A stretch of DNA of 64,000 bases from Fusobacterium perfoetens ATCC 29250 (GCF_000622245.1 NZ_JHXW01000005.1:95298-159297), one strand, 5' to 3'. Shown: positions 1-9,843, numbered from the stretch's first letter. Translations and numbers: made by a program. The notes: a model not told the origin generated them from the sequence alone.

Positions 1-27
1 ATCTATAAAAAATATCAGGAGGAATTT

Positions 28-1050
28 ATGAAAAATATCACAAAAATATTACCAGGATTTATTTTTTCTTTAATAATTGCGGGAGTTTCTAAATATTTAG
101 AAGACTTATTACCTATCCACTTAGTAGGAGCTTCAGTTATTGCTCTTTTTATAGGAATGGTTATCAATCATTTTTATCAACCAACTGAATTAATTCAAGT
201 AGGTTTAAAATTTACTTCTAAGAAAATTTTAAAATTTGCCATTATATTATTAGGAGCTTCTTTAAGTATTGGAACTGTTGTTAATATTGGAAAAATGTCT
301 TTAACTATAATGTTATTTACTTTATTTACATGTTTCGGTGGAGGATATGTAATTGGAAAATTATTAGGACTAAATTGGAAACTTTCTAATCTTATTTCAG
401 CAGGAACTGGTATATGTGGTGGTTCAGCTATTGCTGCTATATCTCCTGTTATAGATGCAAAAGATAGTGATATTGCTTATGCTATGTCAGCTACATTTAT
501 TTTCGATATGGTTATGATTATTTTATTCCCTATAATTGGAAAATGGATGGGATTATCTGATATTGCCTATGGTTTATGGGCTGGTACTGCTGTTAATGAT
601 ACTTCTAGTGTTGTGGCTGCTGGATATGCTTTTAGTGAAGCTGCTGGAGATTTTGCTACAATGGTAAAACTTACTAGAACTTTATCTATAATTCCTGTTG
701 TTATTATTTTTGCTGTTATCAATATGCGTTTAAAACAAAAAGAAAATGTTAATGCTGAAGCTAGTGTAAAAACAAAATCATATGTTTTAACTATTTTCCC
801 TTGGTTTATTTTTGGATTTATAGGTTTAGCTATTATAAATAGTTTTGGAATAATTCCTTCTTCACTTTCAAATTTTCTTAAAGAATCAAGTAAATTTTTA
901 ATGGTTGCTGCTCTTGCTTCTATTGGACTTAATACAAGCTTTAGGGAAATGAGAAAGTCTGGTACTTCTCCTATGGTTCATGGATTTATCGTATCTTTAT
1001 TAGTTGTAATTGTGGCATTATTTGTAGAATATACTATTGGACTTATATAA
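28..1050 (+). CDS. YeiH/UPF0324 family membrane protein (putative sulfate exporter family)
   Basis: Polytopic inner-membrane protein of 340 aa, the usual length for the YeiH/UPF0324 family, which is annotated as putative sulfate exporters although the substrate is not firmly established. About ten hydrophobic segments are visible. The family-type glycine-rich segment GTGICGGSAIAA lies at residues 126-137, and a second conserved segment (GTAVNDTSSVVAAG) follows around residue 185. A strong ribosome binding site (AGGAGG, 17-22) decides the ATG start. It is followed by a bidirectional terminator, so it is the last gene of its transcript; its 5' neighbours are outside the window. Family assignment is confident, substrate is not. 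Confidence 0.85.
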   Translation: MKNITKILPGFIFSLIIAGVSKYLEDLLPIHLVGASVIALFIGMVINHFYQPTELIQVGLKFTSKKILKFAIILLGASLSIGTVVNIGKMSLTIMLFTLFTCFGGGYVIGKLLGLNWKLSNLISAGTGICGGSAIAAISPVIDAKDSDIAYAMSATFIFDMVMIILFPIIGKWMGLSDIAYGLWAGTAVNDTSSVVAAGYAFSEAAGDFATMVKLTRTLSIIPVVIIFAVINMRLKQKENVNAEASVKTKSYVLTIFPWFIFGFIGLAIINSFGIIPSSLSNFLKESSKFLMVAALASIGLNTSFREMRKSGTSPMVHGFIVSLLVVIVALFVEYTIGLI

Positions 1051-1061
1051 GTTTTAATAAA

Positions 1062-1086
1062 AAAAGCACGAAATAATCGTGCTTTT
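1062..1086. terminator. Bidirectional intrinsic terminator
   Basis: A 10-bp perfect stem (arms 1062-1071 and 1077-1086, core AAGCACGA/TCGTGCTT) is flanked by A and T runs. It separates the convergent YeiH gene (plus) and the kinase-like gene (minus) and can serve both. Confidence 0.85.
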
Positions 1087-1100
1087 TTATTTTATTCAAT

Positions 1101-1775
1101 TTATAATACTTTTTTCCAAAAACTATTTTTTCCTCTAAAAATATCTCTTCTATAGATTAATAAAATAGCTATATAATATAAAAAATGTTTTTTATATTTT
1201 TTAAAATATTTATTCAAATCCAATTTATTATCAGAAAATCTTTGTAATCTTAAAACATCTTTATACATTCCAAGCTTATTAAAAATAGATTTTCTAAATT
1301 TACTATCTATCATTATGATTTTTCCATTTTCAGTTTTTACAAAATTTTCTGGTTTGCAATCTCCATGATAATGCCCTAATTCATGTAATTTTACTATAAG
1401 TTTCATTACTTCTTCAAAATCTTCTTTACTTTTAGGAGTATCTCCCTTTATATAATCAGTAACATAATAAATATTTTTAAAAAACGGGTGTATTTTTTCT
1501 TCGGCTATGACTTTTACATTATAAGTATTTTCAAAACCTCTTGCTCTTAATCTTTTTATATTCTCTTGCATCATTTTTATTTTATTTTTTAATGCAAAAG
1601 GTCCTTTAGAGACTTCTTTTTTCAAAACATAATCTGTATTATCTATTTTTAATAAATAAACCTCTCTATTATGTTTCTTTGTAAAAACTTTTTCTTCTTT
1701 GTATTTATCTTCGATTAACTCTCCAAGAATAGTTTTATTCTCGGTGTTTTCATCAAAAAATAACTTTAATTCCAT
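1101..1775 (-). CDS. RfaY/WaaY-like lipopolysaccharide core kinase (protein-kinase fold)
   Basis: 224-aa small kinase-fold protein resembling the lipopolysaccharide core heptose(II) kinase RfaY/WaaY and related RIO/Kdo-kinase-like proteins. Visible motifs are the ATP-binding lysine region (YVLKKE, about residues 49-54), the catalytic loop HGDCKPEN (137-144, D139 as base) and the metal-binding Asp in MIDSK (D157). There is no signal peptide, so it would act on the cytosolic face of the inner membrane on lipid-linked core sugar. Single gene between terminators, with no LPS cluster beside it. The exact acceptor is inferred; a RIO-like protein kinase is the alternative. Confidence 0.7.
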   Translation of the reverse strand: MELKLFFDENTENKTILGELIEDKYKEEKVFTKKHNREVYLLKIDNTDYVLKKEVSKGPFALKNKIKMMQENIKRLRARGFENTYNVKVIAEEKIHPFFKNIYYVTDYIKGDTPKSKEDFEEVMKLIVKLHELGHYHGDCKPENFVKTENGKIIMIDSKFRKSIFNKLGMYKDVLRLQRFSDNKLDLNKYFKKYKKHFLYYIAILLIYRRDIFRGKNSFWKKVL

Positions 1776-1886
1776 ATATTTTTCTTTCCCCTTTTAAAAA
1801 TATTTCATAATTTTTCCCAAATATATAAGAATTAATTGTAAAGAATGATTATATTTTACTATAAAAATTAAAAAAAATCAATTAAT

Positions 1887-2381
1887 TTAATTTTTCTTTA
1901 AAATTATTTTCTCATTACTTATTAAAGTATTTTTAATTTCTTCTAAATCTGGAGATATATAAGAGTTTCCTATGAGAACTGAATAACCATACACAAAAAT
2001 CCACCAATTTTTTAAATCAAACTCTATATTTTTTTTAGAAAAATCCATAACAATATTTTTTAAAAAATCTTTATTTTTATATACTGATAAAAATATTTTT
2101 TTCTTCTCTTTTGCAAATTTACAAAAACCTATACTTTTATTAACGTATTCATTTTCTGTATAAGAACAATCTACATATTTTTTAATTTCTACAACCAAAT
2201 GGTTTATTAATTCTTTTTTTAATTCTTCCATTGATTGATAATAACTATAAATTGGAGTTGTTGAACAATTTACAATCTTAGCAATATTTCTAGCTGTAAC
2301 TTTATCCATTCCCTCTTCTAAAAAAATTTCAAAAGCTTTATTAAAAATTTGTTTTTTACAAAACATCAATTTTCTAGACAT
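1887..2381 (-). CDS. TetR/AcrR family transcriptional regulator (efflux operon)
   Basis: 164-aa one-component repressor. The N-terminal helix-turn-helix typical of TetR lies at about residues 10-55 (FNKAFEIFLEEGMDKVTARNIAKIVNCSTTPIYSYYQS); the C-terminal ligand domain is short and diverged. The start overlaps the end of the RND pump gene by 16 nt, so it is translationally coupled as the last gene of the efflux operon and probably senses pump substrates and represses the promoter near 8.06 kb (inference). The family is clear; ligand and operator are unknown. Confidence 0.85.
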   Translation of the reverse strand: MSRKLMFCKKQIFNKAFEIFLEEGMDKVTARNIAKIVNCSTTPIYSYYQSMEELKKELINHLVVEIKKYVDCSYTENEYVNKSIGFCKFAKEKKKIFLSVYKNKDFLKNIVMDFSKKNIEFDLKNWWIFVYGYSVLIGNSYISPDLEEIKNTLISNEKIILKKN

Positions 2382-5300
2382 CTTTTTCCTCCAAATCTTC
2401 TTGAATATTTTTTTGATTTTAAGTTTGGTTTTATATTATAAACTACACTATAAATAATAGGAAATATAAATAATGTAAGAATTGTAGAAGCAAAAAGTCC
2501 AAATATTATTGTAGCTGCCATATCTTTATATAATGGGTCCCAAAGTAAAGGAATCATACCAAAAATTGTTGTTAAAGCAGCAAGTCCTACTGACCTTATT
2601 CTACTTATAGCTGAATCAATAAGAGCTGTAAATTTATCTTTTTTTAATACATTAATCTCATAATTAATTTCATCAACTAAAACTATTATATTTTTTATCA
2701 TCATTCCTGAAAGAGATATAAAACCTACTATTGACATAAATCCAAAAGTCTTTCCTGTTATTATAAGTCCTGGAGCAATTCCTATCATTGCTAATGGTAA
2801 ACTTATAAATATTAAAGTTGCTATTTTCACACTACCAAATAATAATACACAAATTATTAACATCATAAGAGCTGGAACAGGCACAGCTTTCAATAAAGCC
2901 ATATTATTTTTGTCTTGTTCATAATATTCTCCTAACCAATACATTTTATAACCTTTTGGTAAATTTATTTTTTCAATTTCTTTACTAAATTTACTTCTAA
3001 CTTCTTCAGCATTAATTCCAACAGGAACATCACATTGAACTATCATTGTTCTTATTCTATTTCTTCTCCATACTTGTCCCTCTTCATATGTTAATTTATC
3101 ATTTTCAATTACTGAAGACAAAGATTGAGAAGTGAAATTTGTTCCCCAAATTGGTGTTTGTTTAAGATTATCTATTTGATTTTTTTTATTTTCACTATTT
3201 TCTTTTAAAATTACTGTTACTAAATTATCATTTTCTTTTAATTTTCCAATAGGTAAACCATCTGTTGTTCTCATAAGAGAAGTACTAATATCTAATGGAG
3301 AAATATTAGCTCTTTTTCCATTTATTTTTGAATAATCTCCTTCCCAAGTTAAAATTTTATTTCTCCAATTTGTTTTTATATTAAGAGCTTCTGGATATTT
3401 TTTCATTATATTTATAGTTTTATTAGAAAGTTCTCTTAAAATTTTTGGGTCTGGTCCAGAAAAAGCTATCTCTATTGGATATTGAGTTGGAATTCCATTA
3501 GGATATTTTTTTACACTAGTAGTAACTCCTATAATATTTTTTTGAGCATAATCCATAGCTTTTTTCCCTATTATATCAACATCTTTTGTTTTTTTCACAT
3601 TAATTATTAATTGAGCAAAAGATGGATTTGGCATTTCTGGTAAAGTTGCTATATAATATCTTGATGGAGAAGCTCCAACAGTTATTGTTATATCTTTTAC
3701 CCTTTCATCTGTTCTTAAATACTCACTTAACTCTTTAGCTTTCTCTTCAACAACTTCTACTTTACTTCCCTCAGGTGCCCACATATTAATAGTAAATCCT
3801 TTTTTATCAGAGTCTGGGAAAAATGTTCTAGGTATTCCTAAAAACATTAAACAAGAAACTACAAAAGCTCCTAATAATACTGTTAAAGTAGTTTTTCTTA
3901 TCCTTAATAGAGCATACAATAATCTATGACATTTTTTATAAAATTTTTTTTCTTTTTTAGTTTCTTTTTTTATTGGTTCATTTTCCAAATATAATTTACA
4001 ATATACAGGTGTTTGAGTAAGGCATAAAAACCAACTTAAAATAAGAGAAATTCCTATTATTAAAAAGGCGGAACTTACATATTCTCCAGCATATGTTGGC
4101 ATAAAATATGATGGCATAAAAGCTATGGCAGCTATAACTGTAGCTCCTAAAAGTGGTAAAGCTGGTTTATAACAAGCTTCTTTTAAAGCATCTTCCATCT
4201 CCATTCCCTTATTTCTATTTACTAATACACCATCAACAATAACTATTGAGTTATCAACCAACATTCCCATTGCTATTATAAAAGAACCTAAGGAAACTCT
4301 TTGCATATCTATTTTTAAAATATACATAAAAATTAAAGTTCCCAATATTGAAAGAACTAATCCACTTCCTATTATAAGTCCACTTTTCATTCCCATAGTA
4401 AAAAGTAATACTCCTACAACTGTTACTACTGACATTATAAGATTTAATACAAAATTATTTATTGCAGAGGTTACTAAATCTGGTTGATAATAAATTTTTT
4501 CTATATTAATTCCTACTGGTAATTTTTCTTTTAATTCTGCTATTTTTTCATCAATTAATTTTCCTGTTTCTACAACATTTGTTCCTGTAACAGGGGAAAG
4601 AGAAATTCCCATTGCCATTTTGTCATTATAATACATTTTTTGATTTATTGGTTCTACATAATCTCTTTTTAATTGTGCTATATCTTTTAATCTTATAATT
4701 TCATCTGTTCCATTTGGTAATTTTTTAGAAAAAATTACTAAATCACCAAGTTCCTCTATTGTTTTTATTTCATTATTTAATCTTAAATTTACTCTTAAAT
4801 CTCCATAGTCAATAGTTCCACCACCTGTGATAAGATTTTGAGATAAAAGAGCTAAACTTATACTTTTATCACTTATTCCCATTGAATTGATTTTTTCTCT
4901 ATCTATTATAACTTCAATGGCATCTGTTGGTTTTCCAAATTGAGCAACTTGAGCTATTCCTTTTATAGAATTTAATTCTTTTGTTATATATTCAGTGTAT
5001 CTTTTTAATTCTGAATAAGTATAACCATCACTTGTAACAGCTAAAAACATTCCATAAACAGCTCCATAATCATCTAATACAATACTTGGAACAACTCCCA
5101 AAGGTAAGTTTAATTGAGCATCTGAAACTTTTCTTCTCACATTATCCCAATATTGTTCTACTTTATCACTATCTATTCCCTCATCTAATTTAATTTTTAC
5201 TTCTGAATATCCTGGTTTTGAAACACTTTGAAGATAATCTATATTAGGAATTTTATTTAGTGCTTCTTCTATTTTATCTGTGACATTTAGTTCTACAGTA

Positions 5301-5470
5301 TGAGCATCAGCCTGTGGATAAAGAGTAATTACTAAAGCTTCTTTTATTTTAAATTCAGGGTCTTCTAATTTTCCAAGTCTAATATAAGAAAAAATTCCAC
5401 CTATAAATAATATAAAAACTAAAAACCTTATAACTATTGTATTTTTTATTGAATAATCTGTCATTTTCAT
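2366..5470 (-). CDS. RND family efflux pump, inner-membrane permease (AcrB/MexB-like)
   Basis: Proton-driven trimeric drug or metabolite exporter, about 1034 aa, normal for the hydrophobe/amphiphile RND class. It shows the N-terminal transmembrane helix, two large periplasmic loops, and twelve expected membrane helices. The TM4 segment GMLVDNSIVIVD carries the proton-relay Asp (about residues 402-413 from the chosen start). A longer GTG start at 5479 exists but lies inside the ribosome binding site AGGTG; the ATG at 5470 has correct spacing and is preferred. It forms one operon with the adaptor upstream (10-nt gap) and TolC. Confidence 0.9.
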   Translation of the reverse strand: MKMTDYSIKNTIVIRFLVFILFIGGIFSYIRLGKLEDPEFKIKEALVITLYPQADAHTVELNVTDKIEEALNKIPNIDYLQSVSKPGYSEVKIKLDEGIDSDKVEQYWDNVRRKVSDAQLNLPLGVVPSIVLDDYGAVYGMFLAVTSDGYTYSELKRYTEYITKELNSIKGIAQVAQFGKPTDAIEVIIDREKINSMGISDKSISLALLSQNLITGGGTIDYGDLRVNLRLNNEIKTIEELGDLVIFSKKLPNGTDEIIRLKDIAQLKRDYVEPINQKMYYNDKMAMGISLSPVTGTNVVETGKLIDEKIAELKEKLPVGINIEKIYYQPDLVTSAINNFVLNLIMSVVTVVGVLLFTMGMKSGLIIGSGLVLSILGTLIFMYILKIDMQRVSLGSFIIAMGMLVDNSIVIVDGVLVNRNKGMEMEDALKEACYKPALPLLGATVIAAIAFMPSYFMPTYAGEYVSSAFLIIGISLILSWFLCLTQTPVYCKLYLENEPIKKETKKEKKFYKKCHRLLYALLRIRKTTLTVLLGAFVVSCLMFLGIPRTFFPDSDKKGFTINMWAPEGSKVEVVEEKAKELSEYLRTDERVKDITITVGASPSRYYIATLPEMPNPSFAQLIINVKKTKDVDIIGKKAMDYAQKNIIGVTTSVKKYPNGIPTQYPIEIAFSGPDPKILRELSNKTINIMKKYPEALNIKTNWRNKILTWEGDYSKINGKRANISPLDISTSLMRTTDGLPIGKLKENDNLVTVILKENSENKKNQIDNLKQTPIWGTNFTSQSLSSVIENDKLTYEEGQVWRRNRIRTMIVQCDVPVGINAEEVRSKFSKEIEKINLPKGYKMYWLGEYYEQDKNNMALLKAVPVPALMMLIICVLLFGSVKIATLIFISLPLAMIGIAPGLIITGKTFGFMSIVGFISLSGMMIKNIIVLVDEINYEINVLKKDKFTALIDSAISRIRSVGLAALTTIFGMIPLLWDPLYKDMAATIIFGLFASTILTLFIFPIIYSVVYNIKPNLKSKKYSRRFGGKRCLEN

Positions 5471-5479
5471 ATAAATCAC

Positions 5480-6604
5480 CTATAAAACTTTTCCTATATT
5501 TGTTTTTGAAAATGATTCTAAAAGTTCTACTTGTTGATTATTGCTTAATTCATGAACTCCTCTTGAGACTACTTTATCTCCTATATTTAATCCTTTTACT
5601 ATTACTTTTCCATTTGAATAAGGAGAGATTATTTTTATATTTTTTTCATTAACAACACCATTTGAATAAATCCATACTTTTGTTTGATTATCTCTTTCAA
5701 AAATAGATTCAATAGGTATTATCATTCCTCTAGCTTTTTCATTTTCAAAATCTATTTTTACAATTCCTTGAGAATCTACAGGAATATCTATATTTTCTTC
5801 TAAAAATTTAAAAACCACAGGATAACTTAAATTTATTACTCCCTTAACCTTTCCAATTTCAATAATTTCTATATCTTTTTCTATATCATTATATAAAAAT
5901 TTTCCATTAGATATTTTTGAAAATTCTTTTATTTCATTTTCTGAGATATTTATTTTTATCCTTTTATCATCTAAAGATGAGATTTTTACAATAGGTTGCC
6001 CTGCTCCTACTATAGACCCTTCATCACAAAATTTACTACTTATATATCCATCATAAGGGGCTACTAATACTGTATCTTTAAGTTGATTTTTAGCATTTTC
6101 CAATCCTTTTAGTGCTTCTTGATATTGAGCAAAAGAAGCTTTCTCCCCAGCTATTGCTGATTTTACTTTAGCTACTGCCTCATCATAAGATTTTTTAGGT
6201 AAATTTTTTGTTTTATAAAGTTTTTCTATTCTTGTAAATTGTTGTTTTGCATTTTCACTAATAGCTTTAGAAGAATTATACCCATTCTCAGCCATTATAA
6301 CTTTATTTTTATAGATTTCTTCCTGTATTTTATAATCTCTTTTATCTAGTTCTCCTATTATCTCTCCTTTTTTTATAAAACTTCCAACTTCTACATTTAA
6401 TTTTTCAAGTGGACCAGCTATTTTAAAAGCTAATGATGTCTCACTTTTAGCTGATACAATTCCAGGATATTCTTTTACTATTTCATTAGATATAGTTTTT
6501 ACATTAAATACTTCTACAGGTCTTATTAAAGTTTTAGCTTCTTCCTCTTTGCACCCTACTATAAAAATTAATAAAAATCCTATTAATAAAAACTTATTTT
6601 TCAT
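5480..6604 (-). CDS. RND efflux periplasmic adaptor (membrane fusion protein), lipoprotein
   Basis: 374-aa adaptor of the AcrA/HlyD-type family that bridges the RND pump and the outer-membrane channel. A lipoprotein signal (MKNKFLLIGFLLIFIVGC) puts the lipidated Cys at residue 18. A lipoyl-like half (LNVEVGSFIKKGEIIGELD, about 72-92), a helical hairpin rich in Lys/Glu/Ala (about 100-180) and the second lipoyl half (VAPYDGYISSKFCDEGSIV) follow in the normal order, then the beta-barrel. The start codon shares one nucleotide with the TolC stop (TAATG), indicating translational coupling. Confidence 0.9.
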   Translation of the reverse strand: MKNKFLLIGFLLIFIVGCKEEEAKTLIRPVEVFNVKTISNEIVKEYPGIVSAKSETSLAFKIAGPLEKLNVEVGSFIKKGEIIGELDKRDYKIQEEIYKNKVIMAENGYNSSKAISENAKQQFTRIEKLYKTKNLPKKSYDEAVAKVKSAIAGEKASFAQYQEALKGLENAKNQLKDTVLVAPYDGYISSKFCDEGSIVGAGQPIVKISSLDDKRIKINISENEIKEFSKISNGKFLYNDIEKDIEIIEIGKVKGVINLSYPVVFKFLEENIDIPVDSQGIVKIDFENEKARGMIIPIESIFERDNQTKVWIYSNGVVNEKNIKIISPYSNGKVIVKGLNIGDKVVSRGVHELSNNQQVELLESFSKTNIGKVL

Positions 6605-8007
6605 TATTTTACTTCCTCCTCAAAAGGATTTTCTCCCATAACTATTTTTAATGTTCCAACTGCCATTTCATATTGATATTTTGCTTTTTCTCTATCACTA
6701 AAAGCTTTTTCATAATCTGCTAAAGCTTTGTAATATTCCTCATTATCTATTAAATCTACTTCTTTTTCTGTCTTTTTTTGTTTTAATTTTCCTTTTTCAG
6801 AATCAAAATTCATATTAGCTATTTTTAAAATTTCTTGAGCATTTTCTACATTTTTATAAGCTTTTGCAGTTTCTAAAATAGTTGTCATATACTCTTTTTC
6901 TAATTTTAATTCCCCTATTTTTTGATTTCTCACTGCTTTTTTATATTCATTAATATTTCTAAATCCATTAAATATACTTACAATTCCTGAAACATTCCCA
7001 TATAAAAAGTCTGAATCCATTAAAATTTCATTGCTATTATTTTCATAACCTCCACCTAAAACAATCTTAGGTAAAAAATTTGATATGGCTATCTTCTTAA
7101 TATCTTCTCCTATGTTTTTTTGTTCTTCAGTAATTATTAATTTTTCATTTTGATTTATAGCTTTATATATACATTCATCTAAAGAAGATAATTTTTTTAT
7201 ATTAGAATCTATATTTTCTAATCTTATATCTATTGACATATCCATATTTAAAGTTCTTTTTAAAGCTATCTTTGCTATATATAAATCTCTTTGATTTTTA
7301 TTTAATAAAAACTCTTTTGTTGCTACTAAAGTTTTTGCTTTTTCTAATTCCCAAGGTAATACACTACCAACTTTTAATGAAACTTCTGCTTTTCTCTGAA
7401 ATTCTTTAGCTGATTTTAATTGATTTTTTAAAGCTTCTTGTTCTGATTCTAAAGCAAGTATATAATAATATTCCCCCATAACTTGTAATTGCAACATTTT
7501 ATCTGCTAACTCTTCCACAATCTGTGAAATATTTTCTCCTTTTTTTCTAGCACTATATAAATACCAAGTAGATGGAACAAATACAGGAATTTGAGCATTT
7601 ATTCCATAAGTATAGAAAGATTTATCAACTGCTCTCATTCCTAAAATATCAGGTAATCCAAATTGACTACCTAGTCCATAAGTATTTACCCCAATATTTA
7701 TATCATCATCTAATTTTGTATATCCTCCACCAAAATTAATTGAGGGTAAAAAATTACTGAAAGCTATTTTTCTATCTAAAGTTGAAATTTCACTTTCTAG
7801 TCTTTTAATCTCTAAATCTAAATTTCTCTCTCTGGCTGTTAATATAGCTTCTGCAACAGAAATATCTTGTATATAATTTTTAGGAACTTCTGTATTTTTA
7901 TTTTCTATTTTAGGTTTATTTTTTTCTAAATTTATATTTTTTTCAGGTTGATTATTAGAGCATCCTATTATAAAAATACAAGATATCATTAATAAAAACT
8001 TTTTCAT
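6604..8007 (-). CDS. TolC family outer-membrane efflux protein
   Basis: 467-aa outer-membrane channel component, first gene of the efflux operon. The signal peptide ends with a lipobox (IIGC, Cys16) as in OprM/NodT-type channels. Two homologous halves with long amphipathic helices are visible, each containing a family-type segment (SFLPSINFGGGY about residue 86 and SNFLPKIVLGGGY about residue 310) that marks the beta strands after a helical hairpin. It pairs with the adaptor and RND pump immediately downstream. It is one of the clear signs that the host has an outer membrane. Confidence 0.9.
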   Translation of the reverse strand: MKKFLLMISCIFIIGCSNNQPEKNINLEKNKPKIENKNTEVPKNYIQDISVAEAILTARERNLDLEIKRLESEISTLDRKIAFSNFLPSINFGGGYTKLDDDINIGVNTYGLGSQFGLPDILGMRAVDKSFYTYGINAQIPVFVPSTWYLYSARKKGENISQIVEELADKMLQLQVMGEYYYILALESEQEALKNQLKSAKEFQRKAEVSLKVGSVLPWELEKAKTLVATKEFLLNKNQRDLYIAKIALKRTLNMDMSIDIRLENIDSNIKKLSSLDECIYKAINQNEKLIITEEQKNIGEDIKKIAISNFLPKIVLGGGYENNSNEILMDSDFLYGNVSGIVSIFNGFRNINEYKKAVRNQKIGELKLEKEYMTTILETAKAYKNVENAQEILKIANMNFDSEKGKLKQKKTEKEVDLIDNEEYYKALADYEKAFSDREKAKYQYEMAVGTLKIVMGENPFEEEVK

Positions 8008-8034
8008 TTTTCCTCCTTTTTTTGTAAACCATAT

Positions 8035-8083
8035 AGTCTATTTTTAGCAAGTCTAATATACTACTTTTTTGTTTTTTTGTCAA
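8035..8083 (-). promoter_or_regulatory. Efflux operon promoter with repeated TAGACT element
   Basis: Minus-strand promoter: -35 TTGACA (8078-8083), 17-nt spacer, -10 TATATT (8055-8060). Two direct copies of TAGACT (minus strand; 8050-8055 and 8035-8040, 15 nt apart) overlap or follow the -10, and a third copy lies at 8159-8164. Their position suits a repressor site, plausibly for one of the two nearby TetR proteins; that link is inference. Confidence 0.65.
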
Positions 8084-8179
8084 TTATTTTTTCTTATTTT
8101 ATAATACTTTTTTTTATTTTTTATATATTATTATATTTTTTTATTTAAAAACTATAAAGTCTAAAATTAAATAAAAAAT

Positions 8180-8210
8180 AAAGACTATTACAAACTTTGT
8201 AATAGTCTTT
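8180..8210 (-). terminator. Intrinsic terminator after second TetR gene
   Basis: Long stem AAAGACTATTACAA / TTGTAATAGTCTTT (arms 8180-8193 and 8197-8210) about 30 nt beyond the stop of the TetR gene at 8238; on the minus strand it is followed by a T-rich tract. Confidence 0.75.
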
Positions 8211-8237
8211 AAAAATTTTTACTATTTAATTTTTATT

Positions 8238-8858
8238 TTAATCATTTTTTACAATTCCATATAATAATATATCTAACCATTTTTCTATATTCTCATCATA
8301 TTCTTCAAATACTTTTTCTATATCCCCTATTTCCTGTACTTTTTTATGTAATCTTTCATTTAGTCCATTTTGAGTGAATTCGATAAAAGTAATAATATCT
8401 TCTATTTTTAAATTTTCCCTAATTTTCATTTTTAAAAGATTTTTTCTAGCAAAATTAAAGGTAAATTCATCAAATTCTTTTTTTATATTTGCTATTTCAT
8501 TAGCAAGATGTTTAGGCTCTCCTATTAAAGTATTAAAAAATATTTTTTGCATATTTGGATATTTAGTAAAAAACTTATATCTTATTTCTAAAAAAGTTTT
8601 TATACACTCTCTCCAACCTAAATCTTCATTTAAATTTTCCTTATAATAATCTACCATTAAATCAAAACAATATTTTACACATAAAAGATAAAGTTCATCT
8701 TTATCTTTGAAATAATGATACATAACTCCTTTTGATATTTTTCCAATTTCACAAATTCTATTTATAGAAGATTTATCATAACTATAATTTCCAAACTCCT
8801 CTAAAGCAGCCTGAAATATTTTATATTGTGATATTGTATTTTTTTCTTTTTGTCTCAT
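8238..8858 (-). CDS. TetR/AcrR family transcriptional regulator
   Basis: 206-aa regulator with a standard TetR N-terminal DNA-binding domain at about residues 8-55 (ALEEFGNYSYDKSSINRICEIGKISKGVMYHYFKDKDELY). The C-terminal domain is of normal length and probably binds a small molecule. It is monocistronic, lies directly upstream of the efflux operon in the same orientation and is separated from it by its own terminator, so it may control that operon as a second regulator. This is inference; the ligand cannot be read from sequence. Confidence 0.88.
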   Translation of the reverse strand: MRQKEKNTISQYKIFQAALEEFGNYSYDKSSINRICEIGKISKGVMYHYFKDKDELYLLCVKYCFDLMVDYYKENLNEDLGWRECIKTFLEIRYKFFTKYPNMQKIFFNTLIGEPKHLANEIANIKKEFDEFTFNFARKNLLKMKIRENLKIEDIITFIEFTQNGLNERLHKKVQEIGDIEKVFEEYDENIEKWLDILLYGIVKND

Positions 8859-8909
8859 AAATATTCTCCTAATTATAATTATTTCTCCAATTAATTCTAT
8901 ATAACTTTA

Positions 8910-9722
8910 CTATTCTTCTAAAAATATTTTTCTTAAATACTTAGCTTCTCCATCTTCATCTGTAGTCAAAATTATTTCATTATTAGGTAAAGCTTTTTTT
9001 AACTTCTCACTTCCATTACCCATAATTAATCCTTTTCCTACAACACTTAACATTTCTTCATCATTAAGTCCATCTCCAAAAGCTATTGTTTCAGATAATT
9101 TAAATCCTCCTTTATCCAATATTTCTTTTAAAGTTTTACCTTTTGATACATTTTTTCTCATAATTTCTAAACATATATCTAAAGAAGCTGTAATAGTTAC
9201 CTCTTCTTTCAATATAGGATTTTCTCTTATCTTTCTTTCTAATTTTTCTATTTTTTTCACATTATCTGATATAAAACAAAATTTTAATACATCTTTTTTA
9301 TCAAAAGTTTTAAAATCTACTACATTAGGAGCAAATCCTGACTCTTTATGATATTCTTCAAATTCAGGAAGATATTTTTCTACATACCAACCATCATTCG
9401 TATAAATATTTACTGAAATATCCTCTTCTATTTTTAAATTCAATAATTCTTTAATTATTTTTTCATCCATTAGATGTTCAATTAAAATTTCTCCTTTTTC
9501 ATTGTGTGCATTAGTTCCATTAGATGATATTAAATAAGATTCACTACCTAATTGTTTCATAAAACAAGAAGCATCTATAAAATGTCTTCCTGTTGCTATT
9601 ATAAATTTTATTCCTTTTTTTTCTATTATTTCTTTTATTGTTTCTTTTGTATAATCTGAAATCTCGTGCTTTGAATTTAAAAGCGTTCCATCTAAATCAC
9701 TTACTACTACTTTATATTTCAT
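8910..9722 (-). CDS. Cof-type HAD-IIB family phosphatase
   Basis: 270-aa haloacid dehalogenase superfamily hydrolase of the Cof/YidA subfamily, cytosolic sugar-phosphate or nucleotide phosphatases. Motif I DLDGT gives nucleophile D9 and acid D11; motif II is the ...SSNGT segment (residues 66-70); motif IV GDGLND (216-221) provides the Mg-binding acids. The IIB-type cap domain sits between residues about 85 and 195. Monocistronic, ATG start preceded by a good purine-rich site. Subfamily is certain, substrate is not predictable because these enzymes are promiscuous. Confidence 0.9.
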   Translation of the reverse strand: MKYKVVVSDLDGTLLNSKHEISDYTKETIKEIIEKKGIKFIIATGRHFIDASCFMKQLGSESYLISSNGTNAHNEKGEILIEHLMDEKIIKELLNLKIEEDISVNIYTNDGWYVEKYLPEFEEYHKESGFAPNVVDFKTFDKKDVLKFCFISDNVKKIEKLERKIRENPILKEEVTITASLDICLEIMRKNVSKGKTLKEILDKGGFKLSETIAFGDGLNDEEMLSVVGKGLIMGNGSEKLKKALPNNEIILTTDEDGEAKYLRKIFLEE

Positions 9723-9807
9723 TTTCCTCTCCTTTTTCTTTTCCCACTATAATTATATATTAGAATAAAAAATAATTCAATAATTAAAAATATTCAGAAA
9801 AATTTTA

Positions 9808-9838
9808 TGGTATAATATATAAAAAGTTATAAAGGAGG
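9808..9838 (+). promoter_or_regulatory. Extended -10 promoter and ribosome binding site of the selenoprotein gene
   Basis: An extended -10 (TGG then TATAAT, 9811-9816) precedes a very strong ribosome binding site AAAGGAGG (9831-9838), five nucleotides before the GTG at 9844. No open reading frame of normal reading uses this site, which is the main argument that translation starts at 9844 and reads across the in-frame TGA. Confidence 0.7.
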
Positions 9839-9843
9839 TAAAT

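Noticed and set aside
5437..5500. GTG codons inside AGGTG ribosome binding sites as starts (5479, 35049, 47839, 51525, 54433)
   Set aside because: In each case an ATG follows 6-8 nt later at the proper distance, so AGGTG is the ribosome binding site and the GTG reading is an artefact.
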